NCBI GenBank assembly: GCA_963734955.1
Contig: CAVTJO010000011.1
Span: 372,001 to 436,000 of the forward strand
Length of the DNA stretch: 64,000 bases
Direction of reading: 5' to 3'
Source of the DNA: UBA11986 sp963734955
GTDB lineage: Bacteria; Bacteroidota; Ignavibacteria; UBA10030; UBA6906
How positions within the stretch are numbered: the stretch's first letter is position 1; each line of letters opens with the position of its first letter. This document shows, piece by piece, positions 1 to 8,061 of this stretch. Both the position numbers and the translations under genes were made by a program. The notes under the pieces are model-generated. The model was not told the origin of the DNA, did not search any database, and saw only the letters and a program-made list of their open reading frames with translations.

Positions 1-1744
1 CAAGTCTGCGCTGGGTCTCAGCATCACTCGGAGCAAAGGTCGCTCCATGTTCCAACTCTTCCACCGCCCGGTCAGGCTGCGATTGGTATTGGGCAACAAG
101 TCCTCGTATCCGATAACCCTCGGAGGAGCGGCCACCCAGAGCGATGGCTGCATTCACGTGTTCTAGGGCGGACTGGATGTGAGAAGACTCTGCACCGGGG
201 TCTTGTTCAACTGCGAGGATATGAGCCCACGCCAGGGCAAAGTGCGCCTGGACAAAAAGTGAATCTCGATGCAAGGCGGTAGCGAGAGATGCAATCGCCG
301 TGTTTATTGACGCCATATCCTTCCGGGCCAGATACCACCGACCGCGAGCATAGGCCTCGTATGCCCCCGCCGAGGTGTTCCAGACTTTCTTCAACACTTC
401 ATCCTCTTCCGATTCAGTCGCAATGTTCATATGCTGCACGATCGTTCGGGCAATCTCCGTCGTTGTTGACTGCAGCTCCCGGATGGAATTTTGCAGTTTT
501 GTTGTCCAGACGGGTTGCGCGGAGAGTGTATCAGACAACGTAACGTCAAACCCTATTCTGTCGTTTGCTGTTGTGACAGTCCATTGGAGATAATAATTGG
601 CACCGAGTGTTCGCGCCACCTGGGAGAGATCGCCGCTAAATGTACCAAGCGAGAAGGTTGTGACAGGAGCGACCACGCGCAACTCATGGACCACTGCCAC
701 CGTTGTGATAAGATCCCCGGTGACGGCAGATGCAATGAACTGTGCCGTACTGTCTCCGCTGGTGCTCGTCGCAGGGAGTACCAATAGAGAATATTTTGGT
801 GGAAATACAGCTTGCTTCAAACTGATGACGATGAAATAGGCCGACGCCGCAAGCGCAAGCACCCCGAAACCTATCAGAATAGGCTTGAGTGGAATCCGTA
901 CCTTCGATACGCGGTCTGCCACCCGTTCCGACAGAGGGATCTTTGGCGGCGGTTCAACCTCTTCCTCTACGTCTCGAAGACCAAGATTGTCTTGCTTGAC
1001 CTCTACCTGTTTGCTACCCCATACATCGCCCGGCGATTGTACGGGTGGTGCGGGCTGAGGCACTGCAGGTGCTATTGCAGCCTCCTCGGCCCTCCGCTTG
1101 GACTCTTCTTCCCGAACGCGTTCCGCGAGCTCCTTTGCTCTTGCTATGCTGCCGGCTAGTTCTTTTGCCTCTTCATGATCCTGATCGATATCGAAGAGCT
1201 CATTGAGGCTTTCAAGCCCCTTATCGTATTTCTCTCTCTGATAGAAGCTGTTCGCCTTCTCAAAGAGCGCTGCAATCTTCTTCTGCTGTGCCTCCCGGCG
1301 TGCCCGGGACTGGGCGGCATCCTCTTTCGATCGTTGGTCTGCAGCGCGCTTCTTCGCCTTCCCCTCCTCTTGTTGCTCTTTGCGGAGCTTGTGCACTCGG
1401 TCTTGCAAAACCTCAATCTCGCCGACATCCGTCACAAGAGCACTCAACTCCTCCAGCAGTTCATCTGCCTTGTCGATTTTGCGACGATCAATGGCAATTG
1501 CGAATTTCTCGCGGAGCTCGTTGATCTGTTCCTCTTCGGGCGTGACTCTTGGTCGTGAAGACGGGTGTGACGGTTCCGACGACAGCGGGGTGTGCACAAC
1601 GGGTGACGACGGTGATGCGGCATCGAGGTTGGCTTTTCTCTCATCCTCCTCAATGCGCCTTAACTCTGCTTCTTCCGCTCTCTTCCGAATCTCCTCAAGA
1701 AGCTTTTGTCGTTCGAGATCTTTCAGATTCTCTTTGTCATCCAA
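1..1744 (-). CDS. TPR/TolB-N-like membrane protein (partial, 3' end outside window)
   Basis: An uninterrupted minus-strand reading frame of about 581 codons runs off the left edge. It starts with a charged coiled-coil-like part rich in Glu, Lys and Arg (about residues 1-240), then a Pro-rich linker, one membrane helix near residues 280-303 (IGFGVLALAASAYFIVISL), a domain resembling the TolB N-terminal/FlgO-like fold (PKYSLLVLPATSTSGDS) and then TPR-like helical repeats (AYEAYARGRWYLARKD). There is no ATG: an in-frame TAA lies 15 bases upstream of the TTG chosen at 1744, with AAGGGAA about 11 bases before it. Such proteins often carry an N-terminal kinase or cyclase domain, but none is visible and there is no room for one before lemA. 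Probably an inner-membrane signalling or assembly protein with periplasmic TPRs; function unknown. Confidence 0.75.
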   Translation of the reverse strand, partial: MDDKENLKDLERQKLLEEIRKRAEEAELRRIEEDERKANLDAASPSSPVVHTPLSSEPSHPSSRPRVTPEEEQINELREKFAIAIDRRKIDKADELLEELSALVTDVGEIEVLQDRVHKLRKEQQEEGKAKKRAADQRSKEDAAQSRARREAQQKKIAALFEKANSFYQREKYDKGLESLNELFDIDQDHEEAKELAGSIARAKELAERVREEESKRRAEEAAIAPAVPQPAPPVQSPGDVWGSKQVEVKQDNLGLRDVEEEVEPPPKIPLSERVADRVSKVRIPLKPILIGFGVLALAASAYFIVISLKQAVFPPKYSLLVLPATSTSGDSTAQFIASAVTGDLITTVAVVHELRVVAPVTTFSLGTFSGDLSQVARTLGANYYLQWTVTTANDRIGFDVTLSDTLSAQPVWTTKLQNSIRELQSTTTEIARTIVQHMNIATESEEDEVLKKVWNTSAGAYEAYARGRWYLARKDMASINTAIASLATALHRDSLFVQAHFALAWAHILAVEQDPGAESSHIQSALEHVNAAIALGGRSSEGYRIRGLVAQYQSQPDRAVEELEHGATFAPSDAETQRRL

Positions 1745-1913
1745 AGCAATACAATTCCCTTAGGGAAGAAATCGGCCTCACCGGTTGAGGCGGAGCGGAA
1801 CGGCACAAAAATATATTCAAATCGCATGGGAATGTCAACAAAACTGTACGGTTGCTTTCTCCAAGGAAACTCTCTACGTTTCACCATCGTATCACTGTAT
1901 CAGGAGGAAATCA
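1745..1913. other. Divergent intergenic region
   Basis: This 169-base gap separates the leftward TPR gene from rightward lemA, so it should hold the promoters of both. I see an A+T-rich patch around 1808-1822 but no convincing -35/-10 pair. The lemA ribosome site AGGAGG is at its right end. Confidence 0.4.
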
Positions 1914-2480
1914 ATGGTAGCATTTTACGTGTTCATCATTCTTGTCGCGTTGATTGTTGTATGGGTGATTGGGAAGTATAATGCGCTGGTTTCGTTGCGC
2001 AACCAGGTCGAGAATGGCTGGAAGCAGATTGACGTGCAGCTGAAACGCCGTCACGACCTTATCCCGAACCTCGTGAACACCGTGAAGGGCTACATGGAGT
2101 TCGAACAGGATACCCTCGAGAAGGTCATCAAGGCCCGTAACGCGGCTGTCAGCGCGTCAGGCGTGGGGAATATTGCAGCGAAAGAAGGTGAGCTGAGCGG
2201 CGCATTGTCAAAACTCTTCGCGCTGGCCGAGAATTACCCGACCCTGAAAGCGAACGAGAACGTGAAGCAACTCCAGGAAGAGCTCTCAAGCACGGAAAAC
2301 AAGATCAGTTTCGCACGCCAATTCTATAATGACATTGCCACGAAGTTCAACATCTCCCAACAGGTATTTCCGGGAAATGTCGTTGCCGGGCTGTTCGGCT
2401 TTAAATCCGCCGAACTGTTTGAGGTGAAGGATGCTGCCGACCGTGAGGTCCCGGCCGTCGATCTTTCCCTGAAGAAGTAA
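1914..2480 (+). CDS. lemA: LemA family protein
   Basis: Protein of 188 residues with an N-terminal membrane helix (residues 3-20, FYVFIILVALIVVWVIG) followed by the conserved LemA region WKQIDVQLKRRHDLIPNLV at about residues 36-54 and long helices. The frame is open further upstream, but AGGAGG sits 6 bases before the ATG at 1914, so this start is chosen. LemA proteins are membrane-anchored helical proteins of unclear function. They are often encoded beside the membrane protease HtpX, as here, where the next start codon lies 9 bases after the stop. The two genes are probably co-transcribed and linked to membrane protein quality control. Confidence 0.93.
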   Translation: MVAFYVFIILVALIVVWVIGKYNALVSLRNQVENGWKQIDVQLKRRHDLIPNLVNTVKGYMEFEQDTLEKVIKARNAAVSASGVGNIAAKEGELSGALSKLFALAENYPTLKANENVKQLQEELSSTENKISFARQFYNDIATKFNISQQVFPGNVVAGLFGFKSAELFEVKDAADREVPAVDLSLKK

Positions 2481-2489
2481 CCCCGGTCG

Positions 2490-3433
2490 ATGACGCCGCC
2501 GAATATTTACGAGCAACAGACTGCCAACAAACGCAAGACGATAATCGTCATGGCTGTGTTTGTCGTTTTCGTCGGCTTCCTCGGCTTTGGCGTCGACGCG
2601 TTTGTGCTGGGAACGCAATCGGGCTTCCCGATCGCCACATTCATCGCGCTCTGCGTTGGCATCGGTAGTGCCATGTGGGGACTTAACAGTGGCGCCGCGA
2701 CCGTTCTTGCTTCGAGTTCTGCCCAACCGATCCCGCCGGATGATCCGAAGTACCAGCAGTTGCGTAATGTAGTCGATGAAATGACGATCGCTTCAGGCCT
2801 TCCCAGACCACGCCTCTTTGTTATTCCCGATCAGGATCCGAATGCATTTGCCACCGGCAAAGACCCCCAGCATGCGTGCATCGCCGTGACTGAAGGGTTG
2901 ATGGAGAAGCTGAATAGAGAAGAACTGCAGGGTGTGGTCGCCCATGAAATGAGCCACATCCGCAATTATGATACGCGCATGATGACTGTTGTGGCGGCTC
3001 TTGCGGGGGCGGTAATGCTTCTCTCAGAATTCGGGCTTCGCACCACACGATTTGGCGGCGGCAGGAAGCGGGACCGTGGCGGACTCGGACCGATTGTCTT
3101 GGTCCTTTGGCTCATTGCAATGGTTCTCGCCCCGCTGATAACGCAGCTTCTGGCAATGGCGGTGTCGCGACAGCGTGAATATCTCGCAGATGCCTCGGGA
3201 GCAGAGTTGACGCGCAACCCGTCTGGCACTTGCTTCAGCACTCGATAAGATCGACGCAGCGGTTGAGCCAACACGATCGATCAAGAAAGGGACCGGTCAC
3301 CTGTGCATTGCGGACCCGCTGGGAAGGAGTGTGAACTCAAAGGAAGGAGCACTTGCAGATCTGTTTGCAACGCACCCGCCCATTCAGCAAGCGCGTCATG
3401 CTGCTGAAGGGAATGGCGTACCAACACGCCTAG
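2490..3433 (+). CDS. htpX: M48 family zinc metalloprotease HtpX (two frameshifts)
   Basis: Membrane-bound zinc endopeptidase of the HtpX type, for turnover of damaged membrane proteins. Two membrane helices lie near residues 16-38 and 46-64. The zinc motif HEMSH is at 152-156, further helices lie around 200-225, and the third ligand Glu is in REYLAD (about 230). The open frame stops at 3248, but the family sequence continues in other frames. Dropping one base near 3225 restores NPSGLASALDKID, and dropping one near 3394 restores a tail ending in LLKGMAYQHA with stop at 3431-3433. The repaired protein is 313 residues, normal for HtpX. It converges on the thioredoxin-like gene with only 2 bases between. 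Either sequence errors or real decay; see the clustered-frameshift finding. Confidence 0.88.
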
Positions 3434-3435
3434 GA

Positions 3436-3915
3436 CTACTTCTGCTGCGCACTGGCAAGAATTGCAAGCATGTCGGCTTCGAGAGTGCCATCTGGCTTCT
3501 CCGTAATCCGCCCGACCTCGTCGCCATCCTTCAAAAAGATAAACGTGGGAACCCTGTCGATATGATATCTGTCAGTCAGACCGTCGTTGCTCTTCTTTGA
3601 CCGATCCAGGCCGTACAGACGGATACGCGATGAATCAATGCCACAATCATCAGCAATTTTGAGAAAGTGCGGGACTTCACGCCTGCTGTCGCTGCACCAT
3701 GTTCCAAAAAACACGAGAAAATCGACACCGGAGTTTACGTTGCGAATGAGTCCTTCGAGATTCTGGTCGACGGCAACGGTATCGTATCGCGCCTTGAATT
3801 CGTGATGCGCAGGTTCGTCAAGAACTGATCGAGGGAGCCACCCAACCGCCACGGATTCACTTTTTGTTCCAACCGTTCCGGCACACCCACCAAGCAAGCT
3901 CACAACCAAAACCAA
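3436..3915 (-). CDS. Thioredoxin-like lipoprotein with WCSDS active-site region
   Basis: Protein of 159 residues with a short hydrophobic leader and lipobox LLGGC (Cys11), so probably a periplasm-facing lipoprotein. The thioredoxin-like fold is recognisable: strand FLVFFGTWCSDSRREVP at about 66-82, in the place of the WCxxC loop, and the cis-proline element RVPTFIFLKDG near 121-131. The second active-site cysteine is replaced (CSDS), so disulfide exchange of the usual kind is unlikely. It could be a monothiol, peroxiredoxin-like or chaperone variant. An in-frame TGA lies shortly upstream and no ATG is available, so TTG at 3915 is used. The leader lacks the usual positive residues, so the true start is uncertain. 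Confidence 0.7.
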   Translation of the reverse strand: MVLVVSLLGGCAGTVGTKSESVAVGWLPRSVLDEPAHHEFKARYDTVAVDQNLEGLIRNVNSGVDFLVFFGTWCSDSRREVPHFLKIADDCGIDSSRIRLYGLDRSKKSNDGLTDRYHIDRVPTFIFLKDGDEVGRITEKPDGTLEADMLAILASAQQK

Positions 3916-3952
3916 TACCCATCCAGCACCATCTCATCGGGCACCTCGTCTG

Positions 3953-3981
3953 TTTACTTTTCCTGCTGAATCTGCTATATT
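3953..3981 (+). promoter_or_regulatory. Predicted promoter of queF
   Basis: TTTACT (3953-3958) and TATATT (3976-3981) are separated by 17 bases, close to the sigma-70 type consensus. The queF ATG is 27 bases downstream. No clear ribosome site lies between, so the leader would be short. Confidence 0.45.
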
Positions 3982-4008
3982 GCTCGCACGAGTAATATAC
4001 TGTTCCTT

Positions 4009-4438
4009 ATGGTAAAGGACAACGCACCAATGGCGCAGCCTCCGGACCGACATTTCGATATCCAGTCACCTGCCACAATCGATACAAAGGTGCTGGAGAC
4101 TGTTTCCGTACGAGTATGCCGGCAAGGATATCATCATCAACATCGATACCGACGAATTCACGGCCGTTTGTCCATGGTCAGGGTTGCCCGATTTCGCGAC
4201 GATCAAAGTAGAATACATTCCCGACAAGGTCTGCATTGAGCTTCGCTCGTTCAAATACTACCTGCACTCCTATCGCAGTGTCGGCATCTACCAGGAGCAT
4301 GCTGTGAACAGGATACTGGACGATCTTGTGAAATGTGCCAGTCCCAAGTGGATGAAGGTGACTGCCGATTATAAGGTACGCGGCGGTGTCCACACGGTTG
4401 CCAGCGGAGAATACGGAACGCAACCACGATCGTCGTGA
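4009..4438 (+). CDS. queF: 7-cyano-7-deazaguanine reductase QueF (one frameshift)
   Basis: QueF reduces preQ0 to preQ1 with NADPH in queuosine tRNA modification. The N-terminal 32 codons are in one frame and the rest in the next. Removing one base near 4100 (act-g-ttt) joins them into LETFPYEYAGKDIIIN. The repaired protein has 142 residues, the size of the short single-domain QueF type. Visible family marks are the nucleophile Cys54 in AVCPWSGLPD and the substrate-binding stretch ELRSFKYYLHSYR (about 77-89), followed by GGVHTVASGEY. ATG 4009 is chosen; ATG 4030 is an alternative. The gene stands alone with its own promoter-like sequence. Very likely QueF; whether the frameshift is real needs resequencing. 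Confidence 0.9.
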
Positions 4439-4551
4439 GGGAAAGTTATTCGTTTTTCATGACGCGCGAACCACTTCCGGACTCCCCAGATGTGGGAGGC
4501 TTCCCGGTGGGTGCGGGTTTAAGGATTTGGATCGTTGAGGAAGGTGAACAC

Positions 4552-4572
4552 GCTGCGTCCGGGGGACGCAGC
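4552..4572. terminator. Hairpin between convergent queF and csp gene
   Basis: Perfect 9-base stem GCTGCGTCC/GGACGCAGC with a 3-base loop, located between the ends of queF (+) and the first csp gene (-). No T-run follows on either strand, so it may be a weak or factor-assisted bidirectional terminator. Confidence 0.45.
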
Positions 4573-4585
4573 ATGAAAGATCAAT

Positions 4586-4786
4586 CTATATCCGCTCGAT
4601 GTTGATAGCGCGTTTTCCCTTTTGGCTGTTTTGCACCTCGAAGGTCACAAGATCCCCCTGCATCAGGGAATCGCGGAACCCCGCACTCTTCACATTGCTC
4701 TTGTGAAAGAAAATATCCTCACCATTCTCGACCTTGATGAACCCAAATCCTTTCGCAATATTGAATAGCTTCACAGTACCTTGCAT
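4586..4786 (-). CDS. Cold-shock domain protein (CspA family), copy 1
   Basis: Small OB-fold RNA/DNA-binding protein of 66 residues. The RNP1 motif KGFGFI is at residues 13-18 and RNP2 is represented by IFFHK (about 26-30). It ends in a typical NIERI-like strand. AAGGAG lies 8 bases upstream of the ATG at 4786. It is the second of two tandem csp genes, with a terminator hairpin between them, so each is probably transcribed at least partly on its own. Copy 1 differs from copy 2 by IAKGFGF and by a shift from VHY to FHK, suggesting divergence in nucleic-acid preference (inference). Family assignment is secure. Confidence 0.95.
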   Translation of the reverse strand: MQGTVKLFNIAKGFGFIKVENGEDIFFHKSNVKSAGFRDSLMQGDLVTFEVQNSQKGKRAINIERI

Positions 4787-4813
4787 GTAGAACTCCTTTA
4801 CTTACTCGATAGA

Positions 4814-4845
4814 CAAACAAGAAAGCCCCAGCAGGACGCCGGGGC
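4814..4845 (-). terminator. Rho-independent terminator after csp copy 2
   Basis: On the minus strand the stem GCCCC...GGGGC (4825-4845), with inner GC pairing, is followed by TTTCTTGTTTG. It lies between the two csp genes and would end the transcript of the upstream copy. Confidence 0.75.
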
Positions 4846-4872
4846 AGACAATGGTAACAATGGACTCGAATT

Positions 4873-5073
4873 TCAAACCTTTGTAACGTTTGATGCCTGC
4901 AACCCTTTGGGTCCCTTCTCTACCTCGAACTGAACCTTGTCTCCTTCGTTCAGGGTCTTATACCCGTCGCCTTGGATTGCCTTGTAGTGAACAAACACAT
5001 CTTCGCCCGACTCGCGTTTAATAAAGCCAAACCCCTTGGCCCCATTAAACCACTTCACGACACCTTGTTCCAT
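4873..5073 (-). CDS. Cold-shock domain protein (CspA family), copy 2
   Basis: Second cold-shock protein, 66 residues, with canonical VKWFNGAKGFGFI at the N-terminus (RNP1 at 13-18) and VFVHY (RNP2, about 26-30). It is expected to bind single-stranded RNA/DNA and melt structures. AGGAG is 9 bases upstream of the ATG at 5073. A predicted promoter about 225 bases upstream implies a long 5' leader, as is usual for cold-inducible csp messages. The promoter spacer contains a perfect 14-base palindrome. A Rho-independent terminator follows. Secure family assignment; cold induction is inference. Confidence 0.95.
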   Translation of the reverse strand: MEQGVVKWFNGAKGFGFIKRESGEDVFVHYKAIQGDGYKTLNEGDKVQFEVEKGPKGLQASNVTKV

Positions 5074-5297
5074 GGGACAACTCCTCTTTGTTGAGATTTG
5101 TTATTGTACGGCATTGCCGCCCGCCGAGGACACCAAATTTATTGCCTCTTAATAGCTTAACAGATCGGGTAGCGGAGTGATGTCCCAACACTAACACCAC
5201 TTGATACAGCAGACTGCCAATCTCCCCACGGGACAGGTCGCGCAAGCATCTGAACCATTAAAAGTGCAAAAAACGGTGTACTGTCATTTGCTGGCAA
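5074..5297 (-). other. Long leader upstream of csp copy 2
   Basis: About 220 bases without a credible gene lie between the predicted promoter and the csp start. The overlapping small reading frames have no coding character. The stretch is best read as a transcribed 5' leader, possibly temperature-sensing as in other csp messages (inference; structure not computed). Confidence 0.4.
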
Positions 5298-5326
5298 AAG
5301 ATAGCAGAATCGATTCTGAATAGCAA
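5298..5326 (-). promoter_or_regulatory. Predicted csp promoter with palindromic operator in the spacer
   Basis: Reading the minus strand, TTGCTA (5326-5321) and TATCTT (5303-5298) are separated by exactly 17 bases. That spacer is almost filled by the perfect 14-base palindrome CAGAATCGATTCTG (5305-5318). A dimeric repressor or activator bound there would sit between the promoter elements. Confidence 0.5.
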
Positions 5327-5373
5327 GAGTTTTCTTGATTCCAGAATCGGCCGCCTCTCGGGGTTGGAAATAG

Positions 5374-5443
5374 AAAGGATAAGCCAGCCAACGCCGACTT
5401 ATCCTTTATCGCTCTGAAACCTCCTCCCACCAAAGGAGGTTTC
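5374..5443 (-). terminator. Two consecutive hairpins after the small coupled ORFs
   Basis: A perfect 10-base inverted repeat AAAGGATAAG/CTTATCCTTT (5374-5407, 14-base loop) and a second perfect 10-base repeat GAAACCTCCT/AGGAGGTTTC (5416-5443, 8-base loop) lie just downstream of the minus-strand gene ending at 5456. Neither is followed by a long T-run. They could end that transcript or be processing structures. The gap up to 5455 holds nothing else that I recognise. Confidence 0.5.
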
Positions 5444-5455
5444 TGGCCACAAAAC

Positions 5456-5632
5456 CTATGTCATGAAATCATCAATGTCATACCGTTGGTCCTCAGCGTC
5501 CCAACCACCGCTCCTTCGGACCTCAGGCACAACCAACGGGTTCCGCTTCCACTTCAGAAGAAGCGGGATTGCCACAAGAAGTGCTATGACCGCTGTGAAT
5601 GCCACTGGTTTCACCGTTCTCTCCGGCTTCAT
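5456..5632 (-). CDS. Small single-pass membrane protein (58 aa), unknown
   Basis: A 58-residue frame: a basic start (MKPERTVK), one membrane helix (about 10-26, AFTAVIALLVAIPLLL), a basic stretch (KWKRNP) and an acidic tail ending in AEDQRYDIDDFMT. Its ATG overlaps the TGA of the preceding 49-codon ORF in an ATGA junction (5629-5632), typical of translational coupling. The topology suggests the tail is cytoplasmic or periplasmic depending on orientation. I do not recognise the family. Two strong hairpins follow. Coding status is supported by the coupling and by a sensible helix/charge pattern. Confidence 0.55.
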   Translation of the reverse strand: MKPERTVKPVAFTAVIALLVAIPLLLKWKRNPLVVPEVRRSGGWDAEDQRYDIDDFMT

Positions 5633-5778
5633 TGAACCGTCAGGAAGATCTCTTCCCCAAAGAGGCTGCAATACGTTATGGCATACCACGACTGAACCTC
5701 TATTTCTTCCATGAGGATCATTTCGTGAAATTCGCGCTCTCCTTTGGAGAGTTCGACAAACCGATATTGCTTCTTCAT
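5629..5778 (-). CDS. Small acidic protein (49 aa), unknown, coupled to membrane peptide
   Basis: A 49-residue frame beginning MKKQYRFVELSKGERE. GGAAGGAGG lies 7 bases before this ATG at 5778, which decides the start over an in-frame ATG nearer the ribosome site. The product is predicted mostly helical and acidic (EFHEMILMEEIEVQ), with a final hydrophobic stretch. Its stop overlaps the start of the downstream 58-residue membrane peptide, so the two are probably made together as partners. No family recognised. Confidence 0.55.
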   Translation of the reverse strand: MKKQYRFVELSKGEREFHEMILMEEIEVQSWYAITYCSLFGEEIFLTVQ

Positions 5779-5988
5779 GGTCATGCCTCCTTCCACAAAT
5801 CGCTTTCTGATCAAAGCCACTAATAGTTACCACGAAATGCGTGCCACAAAAGGATGGGAAGATTCGCGTTTCCAAGGGGGTCATAAGACGTGTGTTTCGC
5901 CTTTTTCAACCACAGAATGAACTTTTTGCAGGCAAGAGAATGTGTACTGGAAATTATTACCAATTTACCCATCAGCAGGTGTTACATT

Positions 5989-6017
5989 TTGAAGGCATCC
6001 ATGACTTTTCCTATATT
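5989..6017 (+). promoter_or_regulatory. Predicted promoter of the SDR gene
   Basis: TTGAAG (5989-5994), a 17-base spacer and TATATT (6012-6017). The ATG at 6029 is only 11 bases beyond the -10 element, so the message would have almost no leader. Confidence 0.4.
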
Positions 6018-6028
6018 CACTACCCATC

Positions 6029-6783
6029 ATGAATACTATCGATGTACAAAATAGAGCTGCCCTGATCACTGGAGGATCCGGGGCAATCGGCGGGGCAATA
6101 GCCAAAACCCTTGCCTCGGCGGGATCCTGGGTCGGCGTTGGCTATCGCAAGTATGAAGGACGGGCTCTGGAAACGATCGCAACGTTCGGGGATAGAGCAA
6201 GAATCGTCAAGGGGGATGTCTCTCCAGCCCCAAGGAATGTCGACGTATTGTAGATGAGGTTATCGAGGCATTCGGGCGAATCGATATCCCGTCAACAACG
6301 CAGCATTCGGACTGCGGGATACGTTTGACACGACCTATGAGGAATGGCAGACCCACTGGAGCAACACCTTGAACGCAAATCTGATGAGTGCAGTCAACAT
6401 GACACTCTGTTCAGTCCCCCACATGAGGAAGCAGGGCGGCGGGAAGGTCGTCAACATTTCCTCCCGGTCGGCCTTCTGGGGTGAAACGGGATATATTGCA
6501 TACGCAGCGTCAAAGGCTGCAATGATTAAATTCACTCGGTTCGCAGCACGCTCACCTGCAAAGGACAACATCCTGATCTATGGTGTCGCTCCGAGATTCA
6601 TCGAAGCCGGCATGGGGGTGGAAAGCATCCGCCAACGGCGACGAAATTCGTTCGCAAATCCCCTCAGGCAAGATTGGAACCCCACAGGATGTCGCCAATG
6701 TCGCCCTTTCCCTTGCATCCGGTCTTTCAGACTATCTTGCAGGCTCCACCATAGACGTCAACGGAGGCTCATACTTGCACTGA
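6029..6783 (+). CDS. Short-chain dehydrogenase/reductase, FabG-like (three frameshifts)
   Basis: SDR-family NAD(P)-dependent oxidoreductase. The N-terminal Rossmann motif TGGSGAIGG (14-22) is intact. The middle carries VNNAAF and the catalytic part VVNISSRSAFW with Y-A-A-S-K. The C-terminal part ends LAGSTIDVNGGSYLH, typical of FabG-like enzymes. These pieces are in different frames. One base seems missing near 6225 (VSxSPKECRRIVDEV restored), one missing near 6284 (DILVNNAAF restored) and one extra near 6621 (ESIANGDEIRSQI restored). Repaired length is about 251 residues, normal for the family. A 3-oxoacyl-ACP reductase or a related ketoreductase is likely, but the substrate cannot be fixed. 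Pseudogene or sequencing errors. Confidence 0.85.
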
Positions 6784-6911
6784 CGGCCTCTTTATCTTCT
6801 CTACAGTTTTTCATATCTTACGCATGCTTTGTTGCTTCTCTTGGCTCTCGTTCGAGAGAGTGTGGGGGCAGGTAATCTATATTGTCATCTCGTTACGGAG
6901 GAAATTATTTC

Positions 6912-7965
6912 ATGTTGAAGGACATCGAACAGCTGCTCGGTGGGGACGCGAAGAACCTGCTGGAGCACCAATGCAAGACCATACCAAAAGAATCACTGCA
7001 CCTTCCGGGCCCAGACTTCGTCGACCGGGTGTTCATCCCTTCCGACCGTAAACCAGGAGTGTTGCGGAACCTTCAACAGTTGTTCAACGCCGGCCGTCTG
7101 GCAGGCACCGGCTATCTTTCGATCCTTCCGGTGGACCAGGGAATCGAGCACTCAGCCGGAGCTTCGTTCGCACCGAACCCGATGTACTTCGATCCGGAAA
7201 ATATCGTGAGGCTCGCGATCGAGGGCGGCTGCAACGCCGTGGCTTCGACCTTTGGCGTCCTCGGGTCGTGTGCCCGCAGGTACGCACATAAGATCCCGTT
7301 CATCGTCAAGATCAACCACAACGAGTTTCTGTCCTACCCCAACACGTACGACCAGATAATGTTCGGCGATATCGACATGGCATTTGAAATGGGAGCTGCG
7401 GCCGTTGGTGCAACGATATACTTTGGATCGGAGGAATCGAAGACGGCAAATCCAGGAGGTAAGCGCCGCCTTCAAGTATGCCCACGAGATGGGAATGGCG
7501 ACCATACTCTGGTGCTACACACGCAACCCGGCGTTCAAGACGAAGGAGAAAGATTATCACGTCTCGGCAGACTTGACGGGTCAGGCGAACCACCTTGGCG
7601 TTACCATCGAGGCTGACATTATCAAGCAGAAGCTGCCGGAGAACAATGGCGGCTTTACTGCATTGAAGTTCGGGAAGACACACGAGAAAGTGTACTCGGA
7701 ACTGACCACGGACCATCCAATCGATCTTACGCGCTACCAGGTCGCCAATTGTTACATGGGCAGGGCAGGGCTCATTAATTCAGGCGGCGCCTCCGGCGAG
7801 AACGATCTCGCTGAGGCTGTAAAGACCGCTGTCATTAACAAGCGGGCGGGCGGCACAGGACTGATTTCCGGGCGCAAGGCTTTCCAGAAGCCAATGAGGG
7901 ATGGTGCAAAGCTCCTTAATGCCATCCAGGATGTGTACCTGACAAGGGAAGTAACCATAGCGTAA
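6912..7965 (+). CDS. fbaB: Class I fructose-bisphosphate aldolase FbaB (one frameshift)
   Basis: Archaeal-type class I aldolase that cleaves fructose 1,6-bisphosphate, closely resembling E. coli FbaB along its whole length (LAGTGYLSILPVDQG, YAHKIPF, LSYPNTYDQ, VGATIYFGSEES, VSADLTGQANH, NCYMGRAGLINSGG). The segment ADIIKQK probably holds the Schiff-base lysine. One extra base near 7439 shifts the frame; dropping it restores SRRQIQEVSAAFKYAHEMG and gives 350 residues. The start is ATG 6912 because GGAGG precedes it; an in-frame ATG at 6882 would put the ribosome site inside the gene. With the two phosphofructokinases in this window it forms a glycolytic/gluconeogenic set. Confidence 0.93.
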
Positions 7966-7998
7966 CAACTCGTTACGTTCGCTCGTGGACGTTCTGAA

Positions 7999-8026
7999 TT
8001 GACAGGGAACGCCCGGGGCGTATAAT
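7999..8026 (+). promoter_or_regulatory. Consensus sigma-70 promoter of the HAD gene
   Basis: Perfect TTGACA (7999-8004) and perfect TATAAT (8021-8026) with a 16-base spacer. The gene starts at 8062. This is the strongest promoter match in the window. Confidence 0.75.
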
Positions 8027-8061
8027 CTCGTGTTCTTTCCAGCACACAACATTTCTTCATC

